DNA of 64,000 nucleotides from Myxococcus hansupus (GCF_000280925.3 NZ_CP012109.1:4670501-4734500), one strand, 5' to 3'. Shown: positions 53,500 through 62,531, counted from the stretch's first letter. Notes: generated from the letters alone by a model not told the origin. A program made the numbers and translations.

Positions 53500-54678
53500 T
53501 CAACCCGCGCGCTTCTTCGTCCGCCGGTCCGACTTCAAGGCCTCGCGCACCGCGTGCGCCACATCCGCCATGACCTCGGGCGACAAGTCCTGATGACACG
53601 GAATCTCCACGATGGAGCGCCGCAACTGCGCCACCTCCGGGAACTCCGACGCGTCGCACGCCGGGTGGAAGCGCTTCCAGAAGTCGATGGCGTCAATGCC
53701 CTGCGCCCGCAGCCTCGCGAGCACCTCCGCCTTGTCCTGCACCACCATCGGGTAGAACAGCGGGCACGCCCCCGGCGGGAGCTGGTTGAAGAGCGGCGGC
53801 GACACATCGCGCAGCCGGCCCAGCAGGAAGAAGTAGTTGCGGCGGCGCTGCTCGACGATGGACTCCAGGTCCTGCGACAGGGCGATCCGCTTCGTCAGCG
53901 GGCTCATGCCCAGGTCCACATGGCGGCGGTCGAAGTGCTGCGTGCCCGTGGCCACGCGCTCGATGCTGGCCGCCTTCACCGTGCCATGTCCCACCGCGCG
54001 CACGGCGCTGCGCAGCGCCCGGCCCGCCACGCCTCCGCGCAGCTCCAGGTTCTGGAGCAGCGCCGACACGGTGTGGCTGAACGTGGACGTGGACGGCGGC
54101 GCGGGCGGCTCCGGCAGGCTGTACTGACGCGGGCCGTTGACCACCAGCGCGCCCCCGTTCGGAACCGGCAGCGTCTTGTAGAGACAGAAGATGCCCACGT
54201 CGCCCGTCGTCCCCAGGGGCACGGCGCCGTCCGACGACAAGAGCGACAACGCGCAGTCCTCGATGAGGATGAGGCCGTGCTGGTCCGCCAGCTTGCGCAT
54301 CTCCGCGACGGGGCCCGGGAAGCCCGCGTAGTGCGTGAGGTACAGCGCCCGCGTCTTCGGGCCGATGCGCCGGGCCACGTCGTCCAGGTCCACGTCCCAG
54401 CGGCTGCCCACGCGGTAGAAGCGCGGCGTGGCGCCCGCGTCCACCAGCGCCTCCACCTCCACGCCGTGGTGGTAGGAGGGCATCAGCACCTCGCCCGAGT
54501 CCAGCCCCAGCATCTTCACCGTGAGCCAGATGGCGTTGCGAGCGAAGTAGAAGTAGCGGACGTTGGGCGACGAGAACGGCGGCAGCGAGCCGGGCTTCGG
54601 CCGCGACAGCAACATGTGCGGCCACAGCGTGGGCAGTGACGGCACGAACAGCCGGCCAGAGTGCTTCATCGTCTCCAT
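53500..54678 (-). CDS. exoH: ExoH, sugar aminotransferase (DegT/DnrJ/EryC1 family)
   Basis: This PLP enzyme of 392 residues is expected to convert a keto-sugar nucleotide to an amino sugar, the acceptor for ExoG/ExoI acetylation. Visible blocks: EVLMPSYHHGVEVEALVDAG, KTRALYLTHYAGFPGPVAEM, GLILIEDCALSLLSSDGAVP (the Asp that contacts PLP), and DVGIFCLYKTLPVPNGGALV, where Lys forms the Schiff base. ATG at 54678 has GAGGTGG upstream and overlaps the end of exoG by 13 bases; a second ATG at 54669 forms an ATGA overlap. Either way the two are translated together. Confidence 0.9.
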   Translation of the reverse strand: METMKHSGRLFVPSLPTLWPHMLLSRPKPGSLPPFSSPNVRYFYFARNAIWLTVKMLGLDSGEVLMPSYHHGVEVEALVDAGATPRFYRVGSRWDVDLDDVARRIGPKTRALYLTHYAGFPGPVAEMRKLADQHGLILIEDCALSLLSSDGAVPLGTTGDVGIFCLYKTLPVPNGGALVVNGPRQYSLPEPPAPPSTSTFSHTVSALLQNLELRGGVAGRALRSAVRAVGHGTVKAASIERVATGTQHFDRRHVDLGMSPLTKRIALSQDLESIVEQRRRNYFFLLGRLRDVSPPLFNQLPPGACPLFYPMVVQDKAEVLARLRAQGIDAIDFWKRFHPACDASEFPEVAQLRRSIVEIPCHQDLSPEVMADVAHAVREALKSDRRTKKRAG

Positions 54679-55784
54679 CGCGACACCACCTCTTTCACCG
54701 CGGGCCCCCACCGGAACTTGGCTGCACACAGCGCCTTGCCGAAGGGAGAGTCATTGAACACGTAGAGCCAGGTGTGGCGCCGGACCTCGTTCGTCCAGTC
54801 GCGCTTCCACACCATGTCCGGCCCCAGGAAATCGAACTCGTGCAGGCCCCGGTCGATGCAGCTCCCGATGACCTCGTCCACCAGGAGCTGACCCGGACTG
54901 CACTCACGCAGGCCTTCGTCGTAGCCGGGCTTCAGCAGGAAGTAGCGCCCGCCGTATTCCAGGCCGTAGTGGAAGGCCACCGGACGGCCGTCCAGCCGCA
55001 GGAAGTACAGCGCCAGCCGTTGGCGGTAGGCCGCGTCACGCGCCAGCTCCGTGTAGAAGCCCCGCGTGCGCGCATCCTGCGCCATGGCGGTGCCCCGCTC
55101 GCCCTTCCAGCCACTCTGCTCCAGCAGGAAGCCTTCCTCCAGCGCGCCCTCCAGCCCGAGCCCGCTGTCCACCCGCTCGAAGGTCAGCCGCCCCTTCTCC
55201 TCCAGCTTCCGGCGCCGGCGGCGGCAGTTGGCCTTGAACTTGGACTGCAGGGACTTCTGGAAGGCGTCCCGCGTCTTGGGCAGCGGCACGTAGGGCGAGT
55301 TGAGGGACTCCCACTCCCCCACGGACAGGCCCGCCTCCTGGGCCGCGGTGTGCAGCCGCCAGGCGGTACCGCCGTCCGGGACGTCCGTGAGCCGCAGGAC
55401 ATCCCAGCCGCCGAGCGAACGCAGGTGCGACACGAAGGCCGCCGCCGCCTCGCCCGGGTCCCTGGCCAGCAGGTCGAACCGGCAGGAATGGGCGTTGGCC
55501 GCCGCGGACAACTGCCGCACCGGGACGCCCAGCACTGTCGTGCGCTCCTCCCACAGCGGGAGCGCGGCGCTCAGGGTGCCCTCCGTGTCGCGCAGCGTCA
55601 GCACGCGGAGGTTCGCACCGGGAACGAAGTTGTCCATCCAGATGCGGATGAACTCATGCCGGTAGAACAGCTCGTTGGAGGTGGCCTCCACGAGCGCGTT
55701 CCACTCGGACTCCAGGGCCATGAACTCCGCGCGTCCCGTGACTTCCACGACGCGCGGCGAGGCAGAAAGGTTTCTTGCTTCCAT
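54666..55784 (-). CDS. exoG: ExoG, acetyltransferase (GNAT/FemAB-like)
   Basis: The protein has 372 residues. It has the same plan as ExoI: ELFYRHEFIRIWMDNFVPGA and LRVLTLRDTEGTLSAALPLW in the first GNAT half, FQKSLQSKFKANCRRRRRKL as the basic linker, then YFLRLDGRPVAFHYGLEYGG, YFLLKPGYDEGLRECSPGQL and LHEFDFLGPDMVWKRDW. In M. xanthus ExoG is an N-acetyltransferase of spore-coat polysaccharide. The ATG at 55784 is the best start; a TTG 18 bases upstream is possible, and neither has a clear ribosome site. It is 39 bases from exoF. Confidence 0.87.
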   Translation of the reverse strand: MEARNLSASPRVVEVTGRAEFMALESEWNALVEATSNELFYRHEFIRIWMDNFVPGANLRVLTLRDTEGTLSAALPLWEERTTVLGVPVRQLSAAANAHSCRFDLLARDPGEAAAAFVSHLRSLGGWDVLRLTDVPDGGTAWRLHTAAQEAGLSVGEWESLNSPYVPLPKTRDAFQKSLQSKFKANCRRRRRKLEEKGRLTFERVDSGLGLEGALEEGFLLEQSGWKGERGTAMAQDARTRGFYTELARDAAYRQRLALYFLRLDGRPVAFHYGLEYGGRYFLLKPGYDEGLRECSPGQLLVDEVIGSCIDRGLHEFDFLGPDMVWKRDWTNEVRRHTWLYVFNDSPFGKALCAAKFRWGPAVKEVVSRWRR

Positions 55785-55823
55785 GAGGTGTCGGGCGCCC
55801 AAGGTGGTGATGGAAGCCCGCGG

Positions 55824-56903
55824 CTACAAGCCGCTGCGGGCCATCTTCAGGAGGCAGGCGGCAACCTTGCGGCTGTCGTGTCGGATCCTGGACCCTGCCT
55901 TGAGCAGGTCGGCCTGGACCGGCACCACGCCCGCGGCAATCAAGTCCCGCGGATTGGCGGACACGAAGTACGAGCCGCGCCGCGCGTAACGCTGCATGGA
56001 CTCCTCGGAGGGCCGCGTGCCGTTGACGAGCACCGCGTCCAGCACCGGGCCCACGTGGTCGGTGACGGCCTGCACGTGGTCCAGGCAGGACATGCCGTCC
56101 GTCTCACCCGGCTGGGTCATCAGGTTGGCCACCATGACCTTCAGCGCCCGCGTCTCCTTGAGCGCCTGGGCCACGCCGTCCACCAGCAGGTTGGGCAGCA
56201 CGCTCGAGTAGAGCGAGCCCGGGCCAATGGCGATGAGGTCCGCGGTGTAGATGGCCTCCAGCAGGCCATCCGTGGGCGGCGGCGAGCGGGGGCTCAGCGT
56301 GACGCGGCGCACGCGGCCGTGCGCGCGGCAGATGTTCCGCTCCCCCACCACCTCCGTGTCGTCATGCATCTGGGCGACCAGTTGCACCGACGCCAGCGTG
56401 GACGGCAGCACGTGCCCCCGGGAGCCGAGCAGCTCGCCGGACATGCGCACCGCCTCCATGAAGTCGCCCTTCAGCTCGGCGAGCGCGGCGATGAGCAGGT
56501 TGCCCACCGCGTGGCCCGCCAGGCCGCGAGCTCCGCCGAAGCGGAACTGGAAGACGTCCTTGAGCGCGTTCTTCCCGCCCGCCAGGGCCACCAGGCAGTT
56601 GCGGATGTCGCCCGGCGGCAGCGCGCCGTGCAGGCGGCGCAGGCGGCCGGAGCTGCCTCCGTCGTCGCTCATGGCCACCACCGCGGTGATGTCGATGCCG
56701 GGCTCGCGGGCCTTCGGCATCGCGCGCCGGGCCAGCCCCCGGAGCACCATGGGCAACCCCGTGCCGCCGCCAATGGCGACGATGCGCGTCGGCCGGTCCA
56801 CCTGCCCCTGCAGGACCTCGTTGTTCTGGCGTTCCTGCTCGAGCCTGCGCCGGGCTTCCGCCCACTCCGCGGGCAGCGGCGCTTCCATGTCCATTCCCAC
56901 CAT
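55824..56903 (-). CDS. exoF: ExoF, YvcK/CofD-like protein
   Basis: The protein has 359 residues from ATG at 56903. After a helical start it has the YvcK/CofD core: RIVAIGGGTGLPMVLRGLAR (nucleotide-sugar binding loop), ITAVVAMSDDGGSSGRLRRL, ALPPGDIRNCLVALAG, FRFGGARGLAGHAVGNLLIA, DLIAIGPGSLYSSVLPNLLV and VMVANLMTQPGETDGMSCLD. YvcK proteins bind UDP-sugars and steer carbon to cell envelope synthesis; in the exo locus it is a conserved member of unknown exact role. An enzymatic CofD-like transfer is unlikely but not excluded. Next to it on the left is exoG, on the right exoE, with a hairpin in the gap. Confidence 0.88.
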   Translation of the reverse strand: MVGMDMEAPLPAEWAEARRRLEQERQNNEVLQGQVDRPTRIVAIGGGTGLPMVLRGLARRAMPKAREPGIDITAVVAMSDDGGSSGRLRRLHGALPPGDIRNCLVALAGGKNALKDVFQFRFGGARGLAGHAVGNLLIAALAELKGDFMEAVRMSGELLGSRGHVLPSTLASVQLVAQMHDDTEVVGERNICRAHGRVRRVTLSPRSPPPTDGLLEAIYTADLIAIGPGSLYSSVLPNLLVDGVAQALKETRALKVMVANLMTQPGETDGMSCLDHVQAVTDHVGPVLDAVLVNGTRPSEESMQRYARRGSYFVSANPRDLIAAGVVPVQADLLKAGSRIRHDSRKVAACLLKMARSGL

Positions 56904-56957
56904 GACGCTTACCCCCATCCACGACGCCCGAACCCGCCTCCCCAGGCGGGCCCACCA

Positions 56958-56984
56958 CCCCGGTTTCCAAGTCAGAAACCGGGG
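56958..56984 (-). terminator. Stem-loop in the exoE-exoF gap
   Basis: CCCCGGTTTC (56958-56967) pairs perfectly with GAAACCGGGG (56975-56984) around a 7-base loop. No T-run. It lies 12 bases past the exoE stop and could cause partial termination or protect the upstream message. Confidence 0.55.
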
Positions 56985-56996
56985 AAGTGGATTGCC

Positions 56997-58364
56997 CTAC
57001 CGCGCCCCACGACCGAGCAGCACATGCCTCACGGTGTGGAAGATGATGCCCACATCCAGGAACAGCGAACCGTTCTTCACGTAGTACAGGTCGAACTCCA
57101 GCTTGTTCCGCGCATCCTCCACCGACGCGCCGTAGGGGTAGCGAATCTGAGCCCACCCCGTCAGGCCTGGCTTCACGGCCTCTCGCAGGCCATAGAACGG
57201 AATCTGCTGCTTCAACTGCTCGACGAACACTGGCCTCTCGGGGCGGGGCCCCACGAAACTCATGTCTCCCGTCAGGATGTTGAACACCTGGGGAATCTCG
57301 TCGATGCGCGTGCGGCGGATGAAGCGGCCCACCCGCGTGACACGGTCATCATTCGCCTTCGCCCAGACAGCACCATGCTTCTCCGCGTCCGTCCGCATGC
57401 TGCGGAACTTCCACAGGTGATACGTGCTACCGAACAGGCCGGTCCGCTCCTGGCGGTAGAAGATGGGCCCCTTCGAATCCAGCTTGATGGCCACCGCGAC
57501 CAGCAGCAGGAAGGGCGAGGAGAGCAGTAGCAGGAGTGATGCCACCGCGATGTCGAACCCCCGCTTGAACATGCGGCGCAGCGGGGACACGGTCAGCTCG
57601 TCCGCGAAGGCGAAGTCGCTGGCCCGCAGGAACTGCACCGGAATCCGGCGAAGCACGCGCTCGCAGAAGCCCGTCGCTTCATAGACGCGCCGTCCCTCGA
57701 TGCGGCAGCGCAGCAGGGCGTCCACCCAGTTGGCCCCCCGCATGTCATCCGCCGCCTGCACCACGTACGCCGCGTTCAACCGAGAGGCCGTCTGCTCCAA
57801 CGGCTCGCCCGAGGTGCGCGGGTCCGTCAGGCCGACGATGCGGTAGCTGCCCTCACCGCCTGCTTCAATGGCGCTGGCCACCGCCCGTGCCTTCATGCCC
57901 TCGCCGACGATGAGCACCGTGTGCGGCGCCCCCACCAGCGCGCGGATGGACACCCGCACCATCATCGTGCCGGCCAGGGCGCCCATGGCCCCGCCCAGCA
58001 GCGTGCCCGGCGGCAACTGCACCGGCACCACCAGGGGCGTCACCAGCATGACCCCGCCCGCCGTCATCGCGGTGACACCCGCGGCCTTGAGGAACCGGTA
58101 TCCCCGCTCCCGGTCCTCCGCGGCCACGCGAAGGTCATACAGGTCCAACAGGTACAGCGTGAACTGGAAGGTGACGACGAAGGCCGCGCCCAACCCCACC
58201 AGCGTGGGCCACAACTGCGCCAGGGGGGTGTGCGTTCCTTCAGGCGCGAAGAGTGCCGCGCAGGCCGCCGCGCCCATCACGCAGGCCAACGCGATCGCCG
58301 AACTCTCGGCGAGGAAGAACGTCAGTTTCTTTGCAGAGAAATAGTGGTGAAAAACGCGGAGCAC
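56997..58364 (-). CDS. exoE: ExoE, polyprenyl-phosphate hexose-1-phosphate transferase
   Basis: The protein has 455 residues from GTG at 58364, with GGAGGGG upstream. Four N-terminal membrane segments (FFLAESSAIALACVMGAAAC; LVGLGAAFVVTFQFTLYLLD; MTAGGVMLVTPLVV; LLGGAMGALAGTMM) are followed by a CoA-binding-like domain (VLIVGEGMKARAVASAIEAG) and a fifth segment (IAVASLLLLLSSPFLLLVAV). The C-terminal catalytic domain has GPIFYRQERTGLFG, FRSMRTDAEKHGAVWAKAND, RTRIDEIPQVFNILTGDMSF, VGPRPERPVF and KPGLTGWAQI. It starts the repeat unit by loading a sugar phosphate on undecaprenyl phosphate at the inner membrane. This is the WbaP/PglC superfamily long form. Confidence 0.95.
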   Translation of the reverse strand: MLRVFHHYFSAKKLTFFLAESSAIALACVMGAAACAALFAPEGTHTPLAQLWPTLVGLGAAFVVTFQFTLYLLDLYDLRVAAEDRERGYRFLKAAGVTAMTAGGVMLVTPLVVPVQLPPGTLLGGAMGALAGTMMVRVSIRALVGAPHTVLIVGEGMKARAVASAIEAGGEGSYRIVGLTDPRTSGEPLEQTASRLNAAYVVQAADDMRGANWVDALLRCRIEGRRVYEATGFCERVLRRIPVQFLRASDFAFADELTVSPLRRMFKRGFDIAVASLLLLLSSPFLLLVAVAIKLDSKGPIFYRQERTGLFGSTYHLWKFRSMRTDAEKHGAVWAKANDDRVTRVGRFIRRTRIDEIPQVFNILTGDMSFVGPRPERPVFVEQLKQQIPFYGLREAVKPGLTGWAQIRYPYGASVEDARNKLEFDLYYVKNGSLFLDVGIIFHTVRHVLLGRGAR

Positions 58365-58407
58365 GTGCCCCTCCGACCTACCCGCCCAACCGCCCCTCTT
58401 CCACCTC

Positions 58408-58441
58408 CGGCGCCGCTCCCCGTTGCCAGGGAGCGGCGCCG
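58408..58441 (-). terminator. Strong stem-loop in the exoD-exoE gap
   Basis: CGGCGCCGCTCCC (58408-58420) pairs perfectly over 13 bases with GGGAGCGGCGCCG (58429-58441), loop of 8. It is the strongest hairpin of the cluster, 20 bases past the exoD stop, and has no T-run. Confidence 0.6.
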
Positions 58442-58461
58442 AAGCCGAACGCCTCCCACGG

Positions 58462-59199
58462 CTACTTCTTTTCGTAGTTCTTCAGGTACGGCGCCGAGTG
58501 GACCTCCGCGCCGTTCAGCACACACCCGACGATGGGCGCGCCGCCCAGCGTCTCCACCGCCTGATGCACGGCCTTGCCCGAGGTGACGTTCGCGCGGATG
58601 ACCATCAGCACGCCGTCCGCCTGGTGGCCGAGGATGGCCGCGTCCGCGAAGGGCAGCGTCGGCGGCAGGTCGATGTAGACCTCGTCGAAGCCCTCACGCA
58701 CCGCCTTGAGGAACTGCTTCATCCGCCCGCTCGCCAGCACCTGCGCGGTGTCCTCCGGCGTGACACCCGCGGGGATGAGGGCCAGGCGCGTGGAGTTGAA
58801 CCGCCGCACCACGTCCCGCACCTCGCAGTCCCCCGCCAGCAGCTCCGCCAGGCCCATCTTGTTGCGCATGCCCAGCGTGGCCGCCACGCCGCCCCGGCGC
58901 AGGTCCGCATCCACCAGCAGGATGCGGCGCTCCGGGTTCGCCCGGGCCGCGGCGAGCGCCAGGTTGACGCTCGTCACCGTCTTGCCCTCGCCCGGCATCG
59001 CCGAGGTGAGCGCGACCACCTTCATCGGCCGCAGGTCCCGCATCCGCTCGAGCCTGTAGTAAAGACTACGGTATTGCTCGGCCGCGGCCGATGCCGGCGC
59101 CGTCAGGGTCACCACGCGGCGGTCCACCGCGTTGCCGCCCGCCGGGTTCTCGTCCACTCGTGGAAGGAAGTTGCCCGCCCGCTCCATCGTCTGATCCAT
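58462..59199 (-). CDS. exoD: ExoD (BtkA), bacterial tyrosine kinase
   Basis: This BY-kinase of 245 residues works with the membrane co-polymerase ExoC. Walker A TSAMPGEGKTVTSVNLALAA, Walker A' RRILLVDADLRRGGVAATLG and Walker B DEVYIDLPPTLPFAD are complete. The C-terminus is short with only two Tyr (HSAPYLKNYEKK), so the autophosphorylated Tyr cluster is minimal. The N-terminal stretch (VVTLTAPASAAAEQYRSLYY) is the usual start of the kinase domain. Cycles of phosphorylation control polymer length. In M. xanthus the kinase (BtkA) is needed for normal spore formation. GTG at 59202 and ATG at 59199 are both possible; ATG has GGAGG six bases before it. Confidence 0.92.
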   Translation of the reverse strand: MDQTMERAGNFLPRVDENPAGGNAVDRRVVTLTAPASAAAEQYRSLYYRLERMRDLRPMKVVALTSAMPGEGKTVTSVNLALAAARANPERRILLVDADLRRGGVAATLGMRNKMGLAELLAGDCEVRDVVRRFNSTRLALIPAGVTPEDTAQVLASGRMKQFLKAVREGFDEVYIDLPPTLPFADAAILGHQADGVLMVIRANVTSGKAVHQAVETLGGAPIVGCVLNGAEVHSAPYLKNYEKK

Positions 59200-59227
59200 C
59201 ACCGTCCTCCGTCCTTTCAGGCGAGAC

Positions 59228-60637
59228 TCAGTTCAACGACGTGGGGTTGGACACGCTGTTCCTCGCCCCCGAAGCCGGCATCAGAATCCGCCGCTCCGTC
59301 TTGCCCTGCATTTCCGGGACCACCGCGAGCACAGGCAGCGTCAAGCGCTGGCGAACTTCCATGCCGTCGCGGAGGCTGTCGTCACGCATCTCCAGCACCG
59401 CACCCGTCAGCACACCCAGGCCCAGGGCCAGGAGGAAGACGATGAGCATGCCCGCCATGCGGTCCGGCCGGGCCGGGGTCGCCGGCACGCCCGCCGGGGA
59501 GATGACGTTGAACAGGCTCTTGGCGCTCTTGGCCTCCAGCTCCTGTGCGATTTCCGCCTCCACCTTGCGGCTCACCACGCTCTGGTACTTGGTGCGGGAG
59601 ATTTCGTAGTCGCGGTTCATCACCGCCAGCTCATGCGCCCAGCGCGGGGTGTTGTTGAGCCGGCCCTGGTACGCCTCGGCCTGCTTCTGGAGGCCGACAA
59701 TCTCCTGCTGGATGCCGCCAATCAGCGAGGACACGCGGGTGCGCTCGGCGCGCTCGGCCCACAGCCGGCCCTCGGCGTCCTTGCGGCGGGCCGTCATGCC
59801 ATCCAGCTCCGTCTGCAGGCGCTTCACCTCCGGGTGGTCCTCCGTCCAGTTGGTGCGTGCATTCACCAGCGACCGGGTGAGCCCGCTCTCCGCGGCCTCC
59901 AGCCGGCCCGCCTCGCTGTCCACCGCGTTGCGAGCCCGCGCCAGGTCGGAGCGGCGGGCCTCGGCGACGCGCAGCTCCTCGGACTTCGTCTGGAGCTGGT
60001 GCGACACGCGCTCCAGGCCCCGCATGTTCATCTCCATCTGCTCGGGCAGCTCACCCAGGTGGTCCACCTTGAACTGGGAGATCTTCTGCTCCCAGGCGCT
60101 CACGGCCTTGCCCATCTGCACCATCTCCTCGTTGAAGAGGTCGGTGGCGCGAGCCGCCTGCGCCTGACGAATCTTCAGCGTCTCGTCGGAGAAGATGGTC
60201 GGCAGGCGGTTGGCCACCTGCGCCGCCACCTGCGGGTCGCGGTTCGCGTAGGTGAGCTCGAACGCCGTCTCACCCTCCACGCGCACCGTGAGGTCCTTGC
60301 GCATCTGCGAAACCGCGGCCTCCATGCCCTTTTCGGACACGATGTCCGGGTAGAGGTTCATCTCCTCGATGGCCTTCTGAAGCACCGGACGCGCCAGCAA
60401 CTCCTGGCGAACGGTGAGCAGCCGCTGCTCGATGATTTCGCTCACCGTGCGCTGCACCATCTCCTCACCCGGCCGCTGCGGCTCCACGCGGACAACCACG
60501 GATGCCTCGTACATGCTTGGCCGGGTCATCACGATGGCCGCACCCACCACGAAGACCACTGCTGCGATGGCACCGACCAAGGCCTTGCGTCGCCACAGGG
60601 CGCCCAGAAGCTGGTCTGCCGTCATCCCTCGCTCCAT
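59228..60637 (-). CDS. exoC: ExoC, polysaccharide co-polymerase (Wzz type)
   Basis: The protein has 469 residues from ATG at 60637, with GGAGGAGGAG upstream. Two membrane segments, at about residue 20-40 (ALVGAIAAVVFVVGAAIVMT) and 410-430 (MAGMLIVFLLALGLGVLTGA), bracket a large periplasmic coiled region: Wzz domain first (YEASVVVRVEPQRPGEEMVQ), then long helices (VSHQLQTKSEELRVAEARRS) and the PCP signature ISPAGVPATPARPDR before the second segment. It has no kinase domain; ExoD supplies it in trans, and the two genes are 28 bases apart. It sets chain length and links Wzy to the export channel. Confidence 0.93.
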   Translation of the reverse strand: MERGMTADQLLGALWRRKALVGAIAAVVFVVGAAIVMTRPSMYEASVVVRVEPQRPGEEMVQRTVSEIIEQRLLTVRQELLARPVLQKAIEEMNLYPDIVSEKGMEAAVSQMRKDLTVRVEGETAFELTYANRDPQVAAQVANRLPTIFSDETLKIRQAQAARATDLFNEEMVQMGKAVSAWEQKISQFKVDHLGELPEQMEMNMRGLERVSHQLQTKSEELRVAEARRSDLARARNAVDSEAGRLEAAESGLTRSLVNARTNWTEDHPEVKRLQTELDGMTARRKDAEGRLWAERAERTRVSSLIGGIQQEIVGLQKQAEAYQGRLNNTPRWAHELAVMNRDYEISRTKYQSVVSRKVEAEIAQELEAKSAKSLFNVISPAGVPATPARPDRMAGMLIVFLLALGLGVLTGAVLEMRDDSLRDGMEVRQRLTLPVLAVVPEMQGKTERRILMPASGARNSVSNPTSLN

Positions 60638-60669
60638 GTTCCGCTCCTCCTCCATCCCACTCGCTGTAC

Positions 60670-61815
60670 CTACCAAGGCGTCACCACCAACCGGACGGCG
60701 AAGACATTTCGCGTCAAGTCCACCGTGCTCGCCGAATCCGCCAACCCCACCTGTGCAATGCGATCCACCGCACCCTGCGCCGCCAGGCGCCGGTCGATGC
60801 GGTACTCCACACCACCACTCACCGCGTAGCCTTGAGACACCCGCGATGCGCCTCGAAACACGGCCCAGTCCACCGACGGGGCCACCCCGTTCCGGAAGAA
60901 GCTCGCCGCGCCGAACACCGAGAACTTCTGGTTGAACCGACGCGCCAGCAGCAGCGACGCGTAGTCCGCCCACAGCGCGTTCGTGAAACCGTTCGCGCCC
61001 ACCAGGTCGTGCCCCATGGACACGCCCACATCCAGCAGCTCACCTTCGCGCTGCAGCTCCACATTCACCCGCGGAACCCAGCCACCCTGCTGGCCCACCG
61101 GGGCCAGGTACCGCACGGGGCCGCCCCGGACAGTCAAGGTGGTAGGCCGCGTCAGCCGATACCGCAACCCCAGCGCCGCGCCGTGCGACTGGCTCAGGCT
61201 CCCCTCGTAGAGGAAGCCCTGGTACCGGTACTCCAGGCCCAGGCTGAGCCGCCGCGTCGTGCGGTGCCAGGCCTCCAGCGACGGCGTATGCGCATAGCCC
61301 GCCTGCTGGCCCACATCGATGATGCGCACCGCCTCGAAGCGGTAGCCCGCGCGGACGTCGATTCGCTGTGACACGCGGTTCGTCACGCCCAGCGTCGCCT
61401 GCGTGAAGAACGTGGGCAGCGTGGACCGCGCCAGGCCGTCACGCGGCAGCGAGCTGGGGTCGGTGACGCGGAACACCCGCACCGCCGCGTCCAGCCGCAG
61501 CGTGCGTGACAGCAGTTGCCGGGCCTCGAGCCCGCCCCGGTGGTCCAGCGTCGTCCTGCCCGAGCCATGCCGCATCAGCAGGTCGGCCGCGTAGAAACTG
61601 TCCAGCGTGAGCCGTGCGTCCTTCGCCTCCAGCCCCAGCCGGGGCGTCAGCTTGGTCATCAACTGCCCGGTGCCGTCGCCGCCCAGACGGAGGTCGTCGT
61701 CGAACCGCTCCTCCGCCGTCAGCCGCAGCCGAGGCTCCCAGATGGTCGCGCCCTGCGCGGCGGGCGCCGCGAACATCAGGCCCGCGAGTAGCCACTTCTT
61801 CCAGTTGCCCTTCAC
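60670..61815 (-). CDS. exoB: ExoB, predicted outer-membrane beta-barrel
   Basis: The protein has 381 residues. The GTG at 61815 has GGAGGG upstream and gives a good signal peptide (VKGNWKKWLLAGLMFAAPAA); an ATG further upstream overlaps exoA and looks less likely. The rest is a repetitive strand pattern: ARLTLDSFYAADLLMRHGSG, RLSLGLEYRYQGFLYEGSLS and DVGVSMGHDLVGANGFTNAL, ending NVFAVRLVVTPW with an aromatic terminal residue. This fits a barrel inserted by BamA. In M. xanthus ExoB is an outer-membrane part of the spore-coat export apparatus, acting together with the OPX protein ExoA. Confidence 0.88.
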   Translation of the reverse strand: MKGNWKKWLLAGLMFAAPAAQGATIWEPRLRLTAEERFDDDLRLGGDGTGQLMTKLTPRLGLEAKDARLTLDSFYAADLLMRHGSGRTTLDHRGGLEARQLLSRTLRLDAAVRVFRVTDPSSLPRDGLARSTLPTFFTQATLGVTNRVSQRIDVRAGYRFEAVRIIDVGQQAGYAHTPSLEAWHRTTRRLSLGLEYRYQGFLYEGSLSQSHGAALGLRYRLTRPTTLTVRGGPVRYLAPVGQQGGWVPRVNVELQREGELLDVGVSMGHDLVGANGFTNALWADYASLLLARRFNQKFSVFGAASFFRNGVAPSVDWAVFRGASRVSQGYAVSGGVEYRIDRRLAAQGAVDRIAQVGLADSASTVDLTRNVFAVRLVVTPW

Positions 61816-61880
61816 CGTCGCCCTCCGTCCCGCACGCCAGCCACCGTCCACGTCACCCACGCCTCTGGATAAGACACCCT

Positions 61881-62453
61881 TCACGGCACGACGATGGTGT
61901 CACCCGGGCGGAGCATGAGCTCATGGCCGCCATCCGGAGAGATGAGGTCGCGGTAGCGCACCGGAATCTGGCCGCCCTTGCTGTCATTGCGGATGACGAC
62001 GATGCCGTCCGAGTTGGCGAAGTCCGTGAAGCCACCCGCCAGCGCGATGGCCTGCAGCAGCGACACGCGGCCGCGCAGCGGATAGGCACCCGGGTGGGCC
62101 ACCTCGCCGGTGACGAACACGCGGCTGCTGTTCACCTCGCGGACGATGACCGTCACGCGCGGCTCCTGCACATACGACTGGTAGGCCTGCTTCAGCGAGT
62201 CGGCCAGCTCCGTGGGCGTCTTGCCCGCCGCGTGGACCTCCCCCACCATGGGCATGGAGATGTAGCCATCCGGACGAACTGGCAGCGTCCGGGACAGCTC
62301 AGCGTCACGCCACACGGCGATGTCCAGCACGTCCTCGCGGCCAATCCGATAGGGCTGCTCCGTGTTGTCCACCTTCACCTGAGACTGGTGCGCGCACCCA
62401 CCGAGGAGCATCACGCCCAACACCGTCCAGAACCCCGCGCTCGTCTTGCCCAT
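61881..62453 (-). CDS. exoA: ExoA (FdgA), Wza-type polysaccharide export lipoprotein
   Basis: The protein has 190 residues. Lipoprotein signal MGKTSAGFWTVLGVMLLGGC (Cys at 20), poly-export domain (YRIGREDVLDIAVWRDAELS, RTLPVRPDGYISMPMVGEVH, AAGKTPTELADSLKQAYQSY, VQEPRVTVIVREVNSSRVFV), then a SLBB domain (TGEVAHPGAYPLRGRVSLLQ, AIALAGGFTDFANSDGIVVI). It is shorter than E. coli Wza because it lacks the C-terminal membrane helix; ExoB may replace that part. ATG at 62453 has GAGGGAGAG upstream. First gene of the operon. In M. xanthus this gene (fdgA) is reported as a target of the developmental regulator FruA. Confidence 0.95.
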   Translation of the reverse strand: MGKTSAGFWTVLGVMLLGGCAHQSQVKVDNTEQPYRIGREDVLDIAVWRDAELSRTLPVRPDGYISMPMVGEVHAAGKTPTELADSLKQAYQSYVQEPRVTVIVREVNSSRVFVTGEVAHPGAYPLRGRVSLLQAIALAGGFTDFANSDGIVVIRNDSKGGQIPVRYRDLISPDGGHELMLRPGDTIVVP

Positions 62454-62531
62454 CGTCCACTCTCCCTCAACTGCGTGTGTCGCGCCTCCGGCCCAACAGC
62501 CGCCGGGCGTTGCTTCCGGCGGCGATGCCTT

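Noticed and set aside
52020..53573. Rightward open frame of about 500 codons over exoI
   Set aside because: Antisense shadow; exoI is supported by homology and ribosome site.
54636..57530. Rightward open frame of about 960 codons
   Set aside because: Antisense to exoE, exoF, exoG and exoH. Arg/His-rich low-quality translation with no domain.
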